DNA of 64,000 nt from UBA6244 sp041582875 (lineage in GTDB: Bacteria > Bacteroidota > Bacteroidia > Bacteroidales > F082): assembly GCA_041582875.1 (NCBI GenBank), contig JBFHGX010000004.1, forward strand, positions 1-64,000, written 5' to 3'. Positions within the stretch are counted from its first letter, which is position 1, and each line of letters begins with the position of its first letter. The notes under the pieces were generated by a model. That model ran no database searches. It had not been told where the DNA came from and was given only the letters and a program-made list of their open reading frames with translations. A program made the translations under genes and the position numbers. Below, piece after piece: positions 33,075-41,712 of this stretch.

Positions 33075-34763
33075 ATGAAAAAATTACTGGTCATAATAAC
33101 TGCATTTTTCGTTTTTTCAATTGCTGCAAAAGCACAGGATTTCCTGACCAAATCGGAGGTGCATGGTAGTTTCGAAACAGATGGAATGTTCTATCAATCG
33201 GACACCGACCTGGGTATTACCGACTCACTCATCAATGGCAATAATTTTGGCTTTAACGCTTTTGCGGATATTATATACACCTTGGGCGATTTTTCAGCCG
33301 GGTTCAGGTATGAAGCCTACCTTCCTCCCATTGCAGGTTTTGATTCACGACTAGAAGGACAAGGATTTCCTTACATGTGGGCAACCTACAATACAGGAAA
33401 ATTTAGTTTTACTGTAGGTAATTTTTACGAGCAATTTGGTAATGGCTTGGTTTTGCGCACCTACCAAGAGTGGACTTTGGGTTACGACAACTCAATAAAT
33501 GGTGTTCGTATCATCGCTGAACCCATTAAAGGTTTGATTTTTAAGGGGGTCTACGGAACTCAGCGTTTCTATTGGACCAAATGGGAGAAAAACGGACGCG
33601 GAATTGTAAAAGGTTTCGATGCCGAACTTAATTTTAATGATGTGTTTGCCTCTTTAGCTGATTCAAAATTGAAACTTACCCTGGGCGGAAGTGCTGTAAG
33701 CAAGTATCAGGCCGATTTAAACCCACAGTTTTATATGCCAAAAAATGTAGGTGCTTTTGCCGGCAGGTTCAATATAGGCATGGGTAAGTTTAACTTTACT
33801 TCAGAATATGCCTACAAGATTAACGATCCCTCGGCCATCAACAACTACATTTATAAAAATGGACAGGGGTTTATTTTTACAGGTAGTTATTCAACCAAAG
33901 GTCTGGGTGTATTTGCCATGTTTAAACGCTATGATAACATGAGTTACAAGAGTGACCAGGCTGTAACAGGTAACGCACTCGACATCAATTATCTTCCGGC
34001 ATTAACCGAAGACCACACCTATATGCTAGCTGCTATGTATCCCTATGCTACGCAGCCCAATGGCGAAATTGGTTTTCAGTTACAGGTGAATTACAAGATT
34101 CCAAAAAAGACCAAGCTGGGAGGGAAATATGGAATGGGTATTTCTATCAACTATTCTCAAATTAACGATATCAGTCGGCAAGTGGCTAACGACAGCTTAA
34201 TCGTGGATGGAATTCCGGTATACAATATGCCTGCCTCCATGGGCTACACCAGCGAATTTTTCAAATTTGATTCTGTCATTTTTAATCGCGACTTGACGGT
34301 GGAAATAAACAAAAAATTCAACAAGAAACTGAAGGGTATTTTTACCTATATTAACCAACAATATAACCAGGATGTGGTTTTGGGACATACCGGAGAACCC
34401 AATGTATTTGCCAATATTGCTATAGTTGACATGACTTATAAATTCGCATCAAATAAAGCGCTAAGATGGGAGTTGCAGGGCCTGTGGACCAAAGAGGATA
34501 AACAAGACTGGGCCGCTCTTTTGCTCGAATATACCATATCTCCGCATTGGTTCTTTTCTGTTGCTGATCAATATAATTACGGCAATGATATCGAATCTGA
34601 CCGCTTACATTATTACACAGGTTCATTCGGTTATACCTTTCAAACCACCCGTGTTGCTGTAACCTACGGCCGTCAGCGCGAAGGCGTAGTTTGTGTAGGT
34701 GGAGTTTGTCGTCAGGTACCCGCATCCAACGGATTTTCAATTACCCTTTCAAGTAGTTTTTAA
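33075..34763 (+). CDS. DUF6029-type outer-membrane beta-barrel protein
   Basis: A 562-aa exported protein with signal peptide MKKLLVIITAFFVFSIAAKA. The mature part is made of alternating, aromatic-rich strands throughout (FSAGFRYEAYLPP, YMWATYNTGKFSFTVGNFYE, WFFSVADQYNYG) and ends GFSITLSSSF, with a terminal Phe as in outer-membrane porin-like barrels recognised by BamA. It matches the DUF6029 family of Bacteroidota in length and the opening GSFETDGMFYQSD. Function is unknown; a barrel or porin is inferred. It lies between the TlpA-like and Omp28-like genes, 11 nt before the latter, so one mRNA is likely. No TonB box or plug domain is seen. Confidence 0.82.
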   Translation: MKKLLVIITAFFVFSIAAKAQDFLTKSEVHGSFETDGMFYQSDTDLGITDSLINGNNFGFNAFADIIYTLGDFSAGFRYEAYLPPIAGFDSRLEGQGFPYMWATYNTGKFSFTVGNFYEQFGNGLVLRTYQEWTLGYDNSINGVRIIAEPIKGLIFKGVYGTQRFYWTKWEKNGRGIVKGFDAELNFNDVFASLADSKLKLTLGGSAVSKYQADLNPQFYMPKNVGAFAGRFNIGMGKFNFTSEYAYKINDPSAINNYIYKNGQGFIFTGSYSTKGLGVFAMFKRYDNMSYKSDQAVTGNALDINYLPALTEDHTYMLAAMYPYATQPNGEIGFQLQVNYKIPKKTKLGGKYGMGISINYSQINDISRQVANDSLIVDGIPVYNMPASMGYTSEFFKFDSVIFNRDLTVEINKKFNKKLKGIFTYINQQYNQDVVLGHTGEPNVFANIAIVDMTYKFASNKALRWELQGLWTKEDKQDWAALLLEYTISPHWFFSVADQYNYGNDIESDRLHYYTGSFGYTFQTTRVAVTYGRQREGVVCVGGVCRQVPASNGFSITLSSSF

Positions 34764-34774
34764 AGCATATCATC

Positions 34775-35623
34775 ATGAAATTTAAATATTTAAGCTTGCT
34801 CATTTTTTCTGTCGCTATTCTTTTTCAAAGTTGCGACAAGGTAGATCCTCCATTTAACAAAACCATCGTCGACAGTGGCTCCGACAAAAAAGTGCTGCTG
34901 GAAGATTATACGGGCCACGAATGCGTTAACTGCCCCGGTGCTGCATTAACAGCTCATGAATTAGAAACTCTATTTAATCACAAAGTTGTGATAATAAGCG
35001 TACATGCCGGGTATTTTGCACGTCCTTCTGTAACAAATCCCTTGTTTGATGATGATTTTAGGACAGTGGCTGGTGAGGAATGGGATACTTTCTTTGGTAA
35101 CGGTGCTCAGGGAAATCCCAATGGGTTGGTCGACCGCATTCAGGTTAATGATAGCTATGTCATTACACCAGGAAACTGGAGTACAACCATCGCACCTCAA
35201 TTAGAACAAACTGCAGTGGCCAAAATTACCATAGCCAACGCCTATAATGCCGATGCAAAACTACTTGAAACCAAAATTGATAGCAAGTTTCTAAGTGATT
35301 TAGAAGGCAATTTTCATCTTTTGGTTTGTCTTACCCAGGATAGCATTATTGCACCTCAGAAAAACAATAGCCCTGAAGCAGGCGATGTGCCCATTGACAC
35401 CAATTATGTGCATATGAACATGTTAAGAAAAACTATTAATGGTACTTGGGGTGAAGCGCTAAATATCGGAGATGCTGTGACTAACGGACAATCCTACACC
35501 AACGAATATACCTTGAGTTTTGTAGATGAATGGGTTCCTGAGAATTGCCATGTGGTAGCATTTATTTTCCGTGAGGATACCAAAGAAGTCCTTCAGGTAG
35601 AAGAAGGAGCTGTGCTCCAATAA
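34775..35623 (+). CDS. Omp28-family outer-membrane lipoprotein with thioredoxin-like motif
   Basis: A 282-aa lipoprotein. The signal peptide ends LFQSCDKVD (acceptor Cys about residue 19). The family hallmark VLLEDYTGHECVNCPGAA (about residues 46-63) resembles a thioredoxin-fold start with a CxxC pair, and is followed by VVIISVHAGYFA and a GNPNGLVDR segment. Omp28 of Porphyromonas is a surface lipoprotein; its biochemical function is not settled. Co-transcription with a TlpA-like oxidoreductase and a barrel protein suggests a redox role at the outer membrane, which is inference. A strong terminator follows. Confidence 0.88.
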   Translation: MKFKYLSLLIFSVAILFQSCDKVDPPFNKTIVDSGSDKKVLLEDYTGHECVNCPGAALTAHELETLFNHKVVIISVHAGYFARPSVTNPLFDDDFRTVAGEEWDTFFGNGAQGNPNGLVDRIQVNDSYVITPGNWSTTIAPQLEQTAVAKITIANAYNADAKLLETKIDSKFLSDLEGNFHLLVCLTQDSIIAPQKNNSPEAGDVPIDTNYVHMNMLRKTINGTWGEALNIGDAVTNGQSYTNEYTLSFVDEWVPENCHVVAFIFREDTKEVLQVEEGAVLQ

Positions 35624-35634
35624 AAAAAACCAAC

Positions 35635-35667
35635 AAAAAAACCCGGACGATTGATCCGGGTTTTTTT
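35635..35667. terminator. Intrinsic terminator after the TlpA-DUF6029-Omp28 operon
   Basis: Stem ACCCGGA (35641-35647) / TCCGGGT (35655-35661), extended by flanking A and T runs, then seven T. It can act in both directions and may also serve the minus-strand racemase gene that ends at 35739. Confidence 0.85.
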
Positions 35668-35692
35668 ATTTATTCATATTTTAAAACTTCAC

Positions 35693-35726
35693 TTCAGGCT
35701 TACGTTTTTCTGGTTCAGGCTTACGT
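35693..35726. repeat. Direct repeat of 13 nt (period 21) downstream of the racemase gene
   Basis: TTCAGGCTTACGT occurs at 35693-35705 and 35714-35726. On the minus strand, just after the racemase stop and out of its frame, the array would read RRKPEPEKRKPEVKF then a stop, like a lost charged tail. Confidence 0.6.
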
Positions 35727-35738
35727 CTCCGGTTTCCT

Positions 35739-36809
35739 CTATCTCACTTTCTTATCAATATATTTGGAGTTAATAATCCTCAGCACTCCCATATAAGACA
35801 TTGTGAACTCAATTAAGTCGCCTACTTTATAACCTTTATGGTTTTCACCCAAATCAATCACCAGCATATCTGAACTAGCTCCAAGAAAACTAATTTCATC
35901 ATCGACTGGTTCAATATGTTTTCGATCTACATCTAACAGACCGATATCGATGATGGCACGATAGGTGGTTTTGCCCACCAATTCTTCGATGATTTCAAAC
36001 GACAATCCATCCACATTGGTAGCTGTTTCACCCGTGGGCATCATGGGTTTTTCAATAAGTTCAATGATTTCGGAGTACAACCTAAAAACATCGCTTTGCA
36101 TATGTTCTAAGGGAACATCGTTGTATACATCTGTACCTAAAAATAAGGTTTCTCCTACTCTAAAATGATTGACCCCCTTAGGTAAAAGGTTCTGCAACAA
36201 AAGGGGTATCGTAACCGACGAACCCCCTGACACATAGGGTATTTGGCGATTAAATCGCGCCTCTACCAGTTGCTCGTACAAGCTCAGCTGGATGAGTTTA
36301 TCGTGATTGGGTAACACCCCATATAAACACGAAAGGTTACTACCAATACCAACCACAGAAATATTTTTAAGTTTAAAAACCTGCTCGTAAAAGTTCATAA
36401 ACTCATCTCCCATCACACCTTCCCGGAGTTCTCCGAGCTCAATCATGATGATTATTTTATGAACCTTATTCTGTTTTTGAGCTTCCTCGGACAACCATTG
36501 TATGGTCTTGATCTCTGTATTCATGCTGATATCAGCATACCTTACAATGGGAGCAATGGATCGCTTGGCAGGAGGCTTGATATAAATGGTTTCAACCTGA
36601 GGATTGATCGACTTAACCATTTTCAAATTGGATACTCTTGAGTCACATATCTGCTTGATATCTAATTTCAACAGTTCAGTTAAGTACATCTTGTTCCCAC
36701 TAAGTAATTTTGATACCACAGACCATTGAATATCATAATTATGAAAAAGAGTATTCAAATAATCGAAATTCGCTTTTAGTTTGCTCGCTTCGAGCGTAAT
36801 TATAGCCAT
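35739..36809 (-). CDS. Alanine/ornithine racemase-family PLP-dependent enzyme
   Basis: A 356-aa fold-type III PLP enzyme related to alanine racemase and, more closely by length and motifs, to ornithine/amino-acid racemases of the Orr/YhfX group. The PLP-binding lysine is expected at Lys34 (WSVVSKLLSGN). Further seen are DSRVSNLKMVKSI, IIIMIELGELREGVM (substrate-side strand), YVSGGSSVTIPLL and NHFRVGETLFLGTDVYN, all in the expected order, and a C-terminal beta domain. The upstream GNAT gene ends 6 nt before it, so the two are co-transcribed. Possible products are D-ornithine or other D-amino acids for the wall or for catabolism; the substrate is not determinable here. Confidence 0.85.
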   Translation of the reverse strand: MAIITLEASKLKANFDYLNTLFHNYDIQWSVVSKLLSGNKMYLTELLKLDIKQICDSRVSNLKMVKSINPQVETIYIKPPAKRSIAPIVRYADISMNTEIKTIQWLSEEAQKQNKVHKIIIMIELGELREGVMGDEFMNFYEQVFKLKNISVVGIGSNLSCLYGVLPNHDKLIQLSLYEQLVEARFNRQIPYVSGGSSVTIPLLLQNLLPKGVNHFRVGETLFLGTDVYNDVPLEHMQSDVFRLYSEIIELIEKPMMPTGETATNVDGLSFEIIEELVGKTTYRAIIDIGLLDVDRKHIEPVDDEISFLGASSDMLVIDLGENHKGYKVGDLIEFTMSYMGVLRIINSKYIDKKVR

Positions 36810-36815
36810 TTTGCG

Positions 36816-37259
36816 TTATTTTTTTAACCTCATTTCGATATATTTACTACTAAAACCAACCTTCTCGTATAGAAAACGTGCTGGGTTATCAGGCTCCACA
36901 TGCAAAGCAATGTTCCCATTCGACATGCTAATGGTTTCTTCCATAAGCTTTTTACCAATACCTTTGCCACGCATATCACTTCTTGTTGCTATATAAACAA
37001 GAATATTCTCCGGAATGTAGTCTTTCATACCCGTCTGATTAACTATAACAACGCCAGAAATAGCCGACTTTTCATCATAAGAAACCAAAACAAATCCACC
37101 AAATGACGGAGTCTCTTTTAGCGCATATTCCATACATTTTTGAATGTCCTCTTTTGGGTCACCATATTGTTCCAGATTATCGTAAAGAAATTTAATAATA
37201 TTACCTCTCTCAATAATTCCTGGCTTGTTAGTTGGGTTAAACATTTTTGTTACAATCAT
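36816..37259 (-). CDS. GNAT-family N-acetyltransferase
   Basis: A 147-aa acetyltransferase of the GNAT fold, using acetyl-CoA. The pyrophosphate-binding motif A is RSDMRGKGIGKKLMEETI (about residues 95-112), followed by ALHVEPDNPARFLYEKVGF, the usual motif B ending. The start at 37259 is supported by an unusually good Shine-Dalgarno site (AAGGAGAA on the minus strand, 6 nt spacing), whereas the upstream ATG at 37295 has none. It is followed after 6 nt by the racemase gene; acetylation of an amino acid or of its product is a reasonable but unproven role. Confidence 0.88.
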   Translation of the reverse strand: MIVTKMFNPTNKPGIIERGNIIKFLYDNLEQYGDPKEDIQKCMEYALKETPSFGGFVLVSYDEKSAISGVVIVNQTGMKDYIPENILVYIATRSDMRGKGIGKKLMEETISMSNGNIALHVEPDNPARFLYEKVGFSSKYIEMRLKK

Positions 37260-37585
37260 CAATTTCTCCTTTTTTATTATTAGTAAAGGCAACAATATAA
37301 CCTTTTAATCCGATTTTCCTAATTTAACTCCGTTACCAAATAATCTTAAGACAATTAAAAACTATTAGACCAACCCTACAAACCTATTTAACAGAAACAT
37401 AAGTGATTCGCCTAAGACATATAATATCTTATAGATTTTTTCGATGAGTAAGGAGACACACCACTATCAATGATATAAAACAACCCAAAAAATATTCAAT
37501 TTAAACAAATCAAAAAAAACAGATATTCAATTTTCAGTTTGTGTGAAGAGCATTATTCGGCATCCTTTCTTCAAATACTAAATCA
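37260..37585. other. AT-rich intergenic region without recognisable gene
   Basis: About 325 nt between the start of the GNAT gene and the end of the DUF6515 gene. Apart from the GNAT Shine-Dalgarno site and two copies of ATATTCAATTT-like sequence near 37490-37530, no open frame, RNA or terminator is evident. Confidence 0.6.
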
Positions 37586-38506
37586 TCATTCGACAGGCAC
37601 CATATCTACCACTTGGTATACATTAGCGCCATTTTCCAAAAGGGGTTGATAGTATACATCATTGTACACCACGTAATTTTTATCGTCAATTTCGATTTCT
37701 TCTGCCCCCTCAGGAATTTTTGAAACCACAGCACCGTCAGGAGCCTTGATAACAGTATAACCTGAATCACTCTTAACATAAAACGTACCTCCAAAATAGT
37801 AATAGGCATCATCGTTAATGGTGACAGACTCAAAATTAGAAGGAATATTTACGACCGTAATATTCACCGGTGCCTGAACTACAGTATAACCACCAGAAGA
37901 TGGCGCATAATATACTCCCTGATCATAATAGTATTTCTGATTGTTTAACGAAACAATAATAGCTGTAGTAGCCACCGCAGCAACAAAAAACCCAACAGGA
38001 TGCCAGTAAGGTCCATAATGGTACGGACGATAAGGGTGATAATGATAAGGATAATATCCGCGATGCCCATTGTAATAACGGTTGTAGTGATTACTGTTGA
38101 TGTGCACGTTACGGTTAACATTCACATTTACATTGGTACGGCGATTATTCACATTCACATTGGTTCTTCGGTTATTCCCATTGTCCCTATTGCGTGTATT
38201 GCCATTATCAACCCGCGACCTTGTCGTACTTCCGCTACCGTTGTTTCTGTTGATTTCGCGTGATCGATTGGCACTTTGAGCAGAACGGTCGGTTTGCTTG
38301 GGTCTGACTTGCGTCGATCGGTTATTCGTGGTTGCAGGACGACTTGGTGCAGTGCGATGACCTCCATTGATTGATTGAGTCCGACCACCACCACTACTTC
38401 CTCCTCGGGAAGGTTGGGCATGCCCCATCCTTTGGGCTTTTGTTTCCATTGAAAATGCCAATAAAATGACAAAAACAACTATTACTATCTTATAAATCAT
38501 ACTCAT
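37586..38506 (-). CDS. DUF6515-family exported protein with Asn/Arg and Tyr/His/Pro-rich region
   Basis: A 306-aa protein with a signal peptide (to about residue 24, ETKAQ). A low-complexity stretch rich in Ser, Gly, Arg, Asn and Thr (about 30-135) includes repeated NNRRTNVNVN units, then a Tyr/His/Pro-rich block (about 135-170; YYPYHYHPYRPYHYGPYW). A hydrophobic segment (VGFFVAAVATTAIIVSL) precedes a C-terminal part with repeated YYY(D/F)..GxxYxxxxxGYTVVxAP units, characteristic of DUF6515. The role is unknown; the His/Tyr block could bind metal or glycan. The DUF2092 gene ends 4 nt upstream, so the pair is an operon. Unusual composition reflects the repeats, not transfer. Confidence 0.83.
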   Translation of the reverse strand: MSMIYKIVIVVFVILLAFSMETKAQRMGHAQPSRGGSSGGGRTQSINGGHRTAPSRPATTNNRSTQVRPKQTDRSAQSANRSREINRNNGSGSTTRSRVDNGNTRNRDNGNNRRTNVNVNNRRTNVNVNVNRNVHINSNHYNRYYNGHRGYYPYHYHPYRPYHYGPYWHPVGFFVAAVATTAIIVSLNNQKYYYDQGVYYAPSSGGYTVVQAPVNITVVNIPSNFESVTINDDAYYYFGGTFYVKSDSGYTVIKAPDGAVVSKIPEGAEEIEIDDKNYVVYNDVYYQPLLENGANVYQVVDMVPVE

Positions 38507-38510
38507 GTTG

Positions 38511-39260
38511 CTACTTTTTAAGGGGTTGAATCGTCATTCTGGTGGCATCTTCGGGAGGACTAAACTCAAACAAGTTATCAGGCAATGCCGGATTAAACAT
38601 CCAATTTGAAAAATCACCTTCATATTGCAGGTCATTCCCCAATTCATTGCGTAAAATAGAAAAACTTACAGGATATCGCTGCTTACCATTATTGGCAATC
38701 CAAAAGTTAACCTTCATATTATCATTTACGGCCAACACCTGCGAAATATCCTCTCCATCAATTTTTTGTGCACCCAAATAAAAAACAGAATCAAAATGAT
38801 TAATAATGTCATCCGTAAAAGTGGGATAGAAAAAATCTGCTGCGGGAAAATCAATGCCATAATTATCGTGTGCAGCATTTATCGTTTGCATAATCGTTTC
38901 GGGAGCAGGTAAGGTATCAAAAACATTTTGATCGTAATTAAACCATGCCAACCTATCCCCGTCGTACCAATAACCACGATCTCCTTTATTACTAGTGGTG
39001 TAAATATACAACTTATTGGAATCCTGCATATAAACATCAGAAATCCCCTTATAGACCTCAACTCCCGTTGAGTCCATAATAAGCTCCGAATATACCTGAA
39101 GCGTAAAACTACAGGCATATAGCTCCCCAATTGAGCTACTCATACCATCAAGAACAGCAATAGCATCCGCTTCCAAATACTTATTATCGTCACATTTATC
39201 TGTTATGCAGGAGCTTAACAAGAAGAGCGTTGCGCAAAAAAAAATGGTCTTTTTAATCAT
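38511..39260 (-). CDS. DUF2092-family lipoprotein
   Basis: A 249-aa lipoprotein. Signal peptide MIKKTIFFCATLFLL ends in LSSCITDKC with the acceptor Cys about residue 18. The mature chain matches DUF2092 proteins, whose fold resembles LolA/LolB lipid-binding half-barrels: EADAIAVLDGMSSSIGELYA, GYWYDGDRLAWFNYDQNVF, FPAADFFYP, and FWIANNGKQRYPVSF. LolA-like lipid or lipoprotein handling is suggested only by fold. The start at 39260 fits a lipoprotein signal better than the ATG at 39272. It is followed by the DUF6515 gene after 4 nt; such pairing suggests a joint envelope role. Confidence 0.82.
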   Translation of the reverse strand: MIKKTIFFCATLFLLSSCITDKCDDNKYLEADAIAVLDGMSSSIGELYACSFTLQVYSELIMDSTGVEVYKGISDVYMQDSNKLYIYTTSNKGDRGYWYDGDRLAWFNYDQNVFDTLPAPETIMQTINAAHDNYGIDFPAADFFYPTFTDDIINHFDSVFYLGAQKIDGEDISQVLAVNDNMKVNFWIANNGKQRYPVSFSILRNELGNDLQYEGDFSNWMFNPALPDNLFEFSPPEDATRMTIQPLKK

Positions 39261-39342
39261 GTTAAAATACAATTTAGGTATCTGATTGAGGGTTTGTTTA
39301 TAATACCCGGCTCAATAAAAATGATCGAATAAGAAAACGAAT

Positions 39343-39350
39343 CAAAGTTA
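39343..39350 (-). promoter_or_regulatory. Promoter -7 element for the DUF2092-DUF6515 operon
   Basis: Minus strand TAACTTTG, exact TAnnTTTG, giving a leader of about 75 nt before 39260. Confidence 0.45.
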
Positions 39351-39440
39351 GCGATAATTTCAACTCGTAGCGGATTTTCGATAAATAATGCTGGTTTAAA
39401 AAGTTAAAAACCTAAACCTAAGAATTAATGAAAAAGGCCC

Positions 39441-40679
39441 TTATACTTTACACGAATTTCCTGCAAGCCATCCGGTAGAATAGGCAATCTGCAAATTAAA
39501 ACCTCCGGTTTCAGCATCAAGATCAATCATTTCGCCTGCAAAAAATAACCCCTTCTGTAATTTGGATTCCATGGTCTTAGGCGAAATTTCGTTGGTAGAC
39601 ACCCCCCCTGAAGTAATAATGGCTTCCTTAAATGAACGATGATGTGAAACCTTGAAAGGCAGGTTTTTTAGTAGCTGTCGAATTTGTTTACGCTCTTTGG
39701 CGGATACCTGATGACATTCTTTTTCAGGATCAATTTTTAGCAACTCAATAAAAACAGGTACCATGGAAGAGGGCAACCAGAATTGAAAAATATTGCCCAG
39801 CTTTTTTTTGCCATGCTCGTTCAAATCGCGAATCAACCGATTATCAAGTTTTTGATCGTCAAGAGCAGGCTTGAGGTCGATGGAAATTTCAACCTTGCTA
39901 TTGTTTTGCAGCTCCTGCACCACAATTCGACTCAAGGTCAGAATAATGGGTCCAGATAAGCCAAAATGGGTAAAAATCATCTCACCAAAATCTTGACCGG
40001 CTTTCTTTCCATTTACCCACACCGTGGCCTGCACATTTCTAAGATTGAGTCCTTGAAGTTTTCGTGCCATACCTCCTTCGGTTTCCAATGGAACCAATGC
40101 CGGCAAAACTTTTTCAATGGTATGACCCGCACCACGAGCCAACTCATATCCTTCACCATTGGAACCTGTTGCCGAATAAGATTTTCCGCCGGTGGCCAAA
40201 ATTATTTGAGATGCATTAAAATTTTCACCATTGGCACGAAGGCCAACCAGTTGTTTTTCCTCAATGAGCAACTTTTCTACTCTAAAACCACACCTGATCT
40301 CAACCTTGAGTTCTTTCATCCAAGACAATAAAGCCTTAAGCACATCAGCAGAACTATTACTCGCCGGAAAATAACGACCTCCCCTTTCTAATGTGGATTC
40401 AACACCATAGCGTTGCAATAAATCAATAATATCCTTCGAAAAATATTGAGAGAAAGCGTTGCGCAAAAAACGCCCATTGGGATACACATGGGTAATGAAC
40501 TCGCCAATTGGAGCTGCATTGGTAATATTACATCGACCCTTTCCTGTGATGAGTAATTTGCGACCTTCTTGGCGCATTTTCTCTAGAACCAGCACACGAC
40601 AACCCTTTTCGGCAGCGCGACCAGCGGCCAACAATCCGGCAGGACCGGCACCCACAACTATGACATCAAAATTATTCAT
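39441..40679 (-). CDS. NAD(P)/FAD-dependent oxidoreductase, HI0933/YhiN (BaiN-like) family
   Basis: A 412-aa flavoprotein. The N-terminal dinucleotide-binding motif VIVVGAGPAGLLAAGRAAEKG starts at residue 5, followed by GRKLLITGKGRCNITN, the family signature. Near the C-terminus are ITSGGVSTNEISPKTMES and GLFFAGEMIDLDAETGGFNLQ, typical of the HI0933-like group. Relatives include BaiN, implicated in bile acid 7-dehydroxylation, and proteins of unknown reaction, so the substrate is unknown. The start at 40679 places the Rossmann motif properly; an upstream ATG at 40709 adds ten unlikely residues. It lies 48 nt after the lipid kinase gene, likely in the same operon. Confidence 0.9.
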   Translation of the reverse strand: MNNFDVIVVGAGPAGLLAAGRAAEKGCRVLVLEKMRQEGRKLLITGKGRCNITNAAPIGEFITHVYPNGRFLRNAFSQYFSKDIIDLLQRYGVESTLERGGRYFPASNSSADVLKALLSWMKELKVEIRCGFRVEKLLIEEKQLVGLRANGENFNASQIILATGGKSYSATGSNGEGYELARGAGHTIEKVLPALVPLETEGGMARKLQGLNLRNVQATVWVNGKKAGQDFGEMIFTHFGLSGPIILTLSRIVVQELQNNSKVEISIDLKPALDDQKLDNRLIRDLNEHGKKKLGNIFQFWLPSSMVPVFIELLKIDPEKECHQVSAKERKQIRQLLKNLPFKVSHHRSFKEAIITSGGVSTNEISPKTMESKLQKGLFFAGEMIDLDAETGGFNLQIAYSTGWLAGNSCKV

Positions 40680-40727
40680 GAGGTGCAAAGGTAAGACTAA
40701 TGACAGCACAAATTGATGCTTTAGACA

Positions 40728-41702
40728 TCAGCCATTCTTAGCAAAATGCTTTTTCATCTTTTTACTTACAATCAACGCTAGGGCAGAGGGTTCCACCTCA
40801 AAATGCAAAGGGGAATGCCCCAATGATTCTCCATCCGTTTCTAAAAAGGCCTTGTGATTTGGTGATGACGTAATGGTGAACTCCCTTCCCGTATAGGTTT
40901 CCACAATATCTAAATGAATAAAAGACCCATCGTATACCTTGTGAATATTACGTAGAACCTTGCTTTTAGAAGCTTTCTTGATGATGGTGACATCGAAAAG
41001 CCCATCATTGGGTATGGCATTGGGAAGTTGTTTCATTCCTCCACCATTGTAACTGCAAATGCCAATGCTGATGCTGAATATTTTTCCGGAAAAGAGTTTT
41101 TTTCCCGGACTATTTATTTCAAGATGCACTGGGTGAAACTGAAACAAACCTGTAACCAGACTATAGAGGTAAGAAAGTGGTCCTCCGGACCCCTTTTGTT
41201 TGAGTAAATTGGTCTTTTTGGCTACCAAAGCATCGAAACCCATGCCTGCAATATTGACAAAAAAACGGTTATTCTCTTCTTTATCATGCAAATACCTAAC
41301 TTTGCCTATATCCTGAAGAAAGACATGCCCCTTCTTCAAGATTTTCACCTGCTTTTTATAGTTTTTGGGCATGTGATACATGCGTCCCCAATCGTTTCCT
41401 GTCCCAATGGTGATCAACCCAAGTGTGATCTCCTTCGGATTGATTCTTTGTTGCTGAAAAATGCCATTAACCACTTCATTAAGTGTACCATCACCACCTA
41501 CAGCAATTACCTGCGAATAACCGCTTTCCTCTATCAATTGTTTAACTAATGAAATAGCATGATGGGGATATTCTGAGAAATGCACATCATAATAAAACCC
41601 TTCATCTGTAAGTAATTGCTTAATCTTGGGCCAATCATCTTTGGCTTTCGATCCTCCGGCATGCGGATTTACAATGACTAACCAGGGAAGTAGTTTTTCC
41701 AA
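40728..41702 (-). CDS. Diacylglycerol kinase-like lipid kinase (YegS/DagK family)
   Basis: A 324-aa soluble lipid kinase with the DAGK catalytic domain: VIVNPHAGGSKAKDDWP at the N-terminus, the nucleotide-binding VIAVGGDGTLNEVVNGI near residue 85, and LITIGTGNDWGRMYHMP. The C-terminal beta-sandwich includes FVNIAGMGFDALVA and AIPNDGLFDVTII. Members phosphorylate diacylglycerol, sphingosine or related lipids. Sphingolipid-making Bacteroidota use such kinases, but the substrate cannot be assigned. It sits 10 nt after the glycosyltransferase gene and upstream of the flavoprotein. Confidence 0.9.
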   Translation of the reverse strand: MEKLLPWLVIVNPHAGGSKAKDDWPKIKQLLTDEGFYYDVHFSEYPHHAISLVKQLIEESGYSQVIAVGGDGTLNEVVNGIFQQQRINPKEITLGLITIGTGNDWGRMYHMPKNYKKQVKILKKGHVFLQDIGKVRYLHDKEENNRFFVNIAGMGFDALVAKKTNLLKQKGSGGPLSYLYSLVTGLFQFHPVHLEINSPGKKLFSGKIFSISIGICSYNGGGMKQLPNAIPNDGLFDVTIIKKASKSKVLRNIHKVYDGSFIHLDIVETYTGREFTITSSPNHKAFLETDGESLGHSPLHFEVEPSALALIVSKKMKKHFAKNG

Positions 41703-41712
41703 AATATCAGTT

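Noticed and set aside
38000..38478. Overlapping open frames opposite the DUF6515 gene
   Set aside because: They arise from the low-complexity Asn/Arg codons of the real gene and are repetitive Ile/Val-rich shadows.
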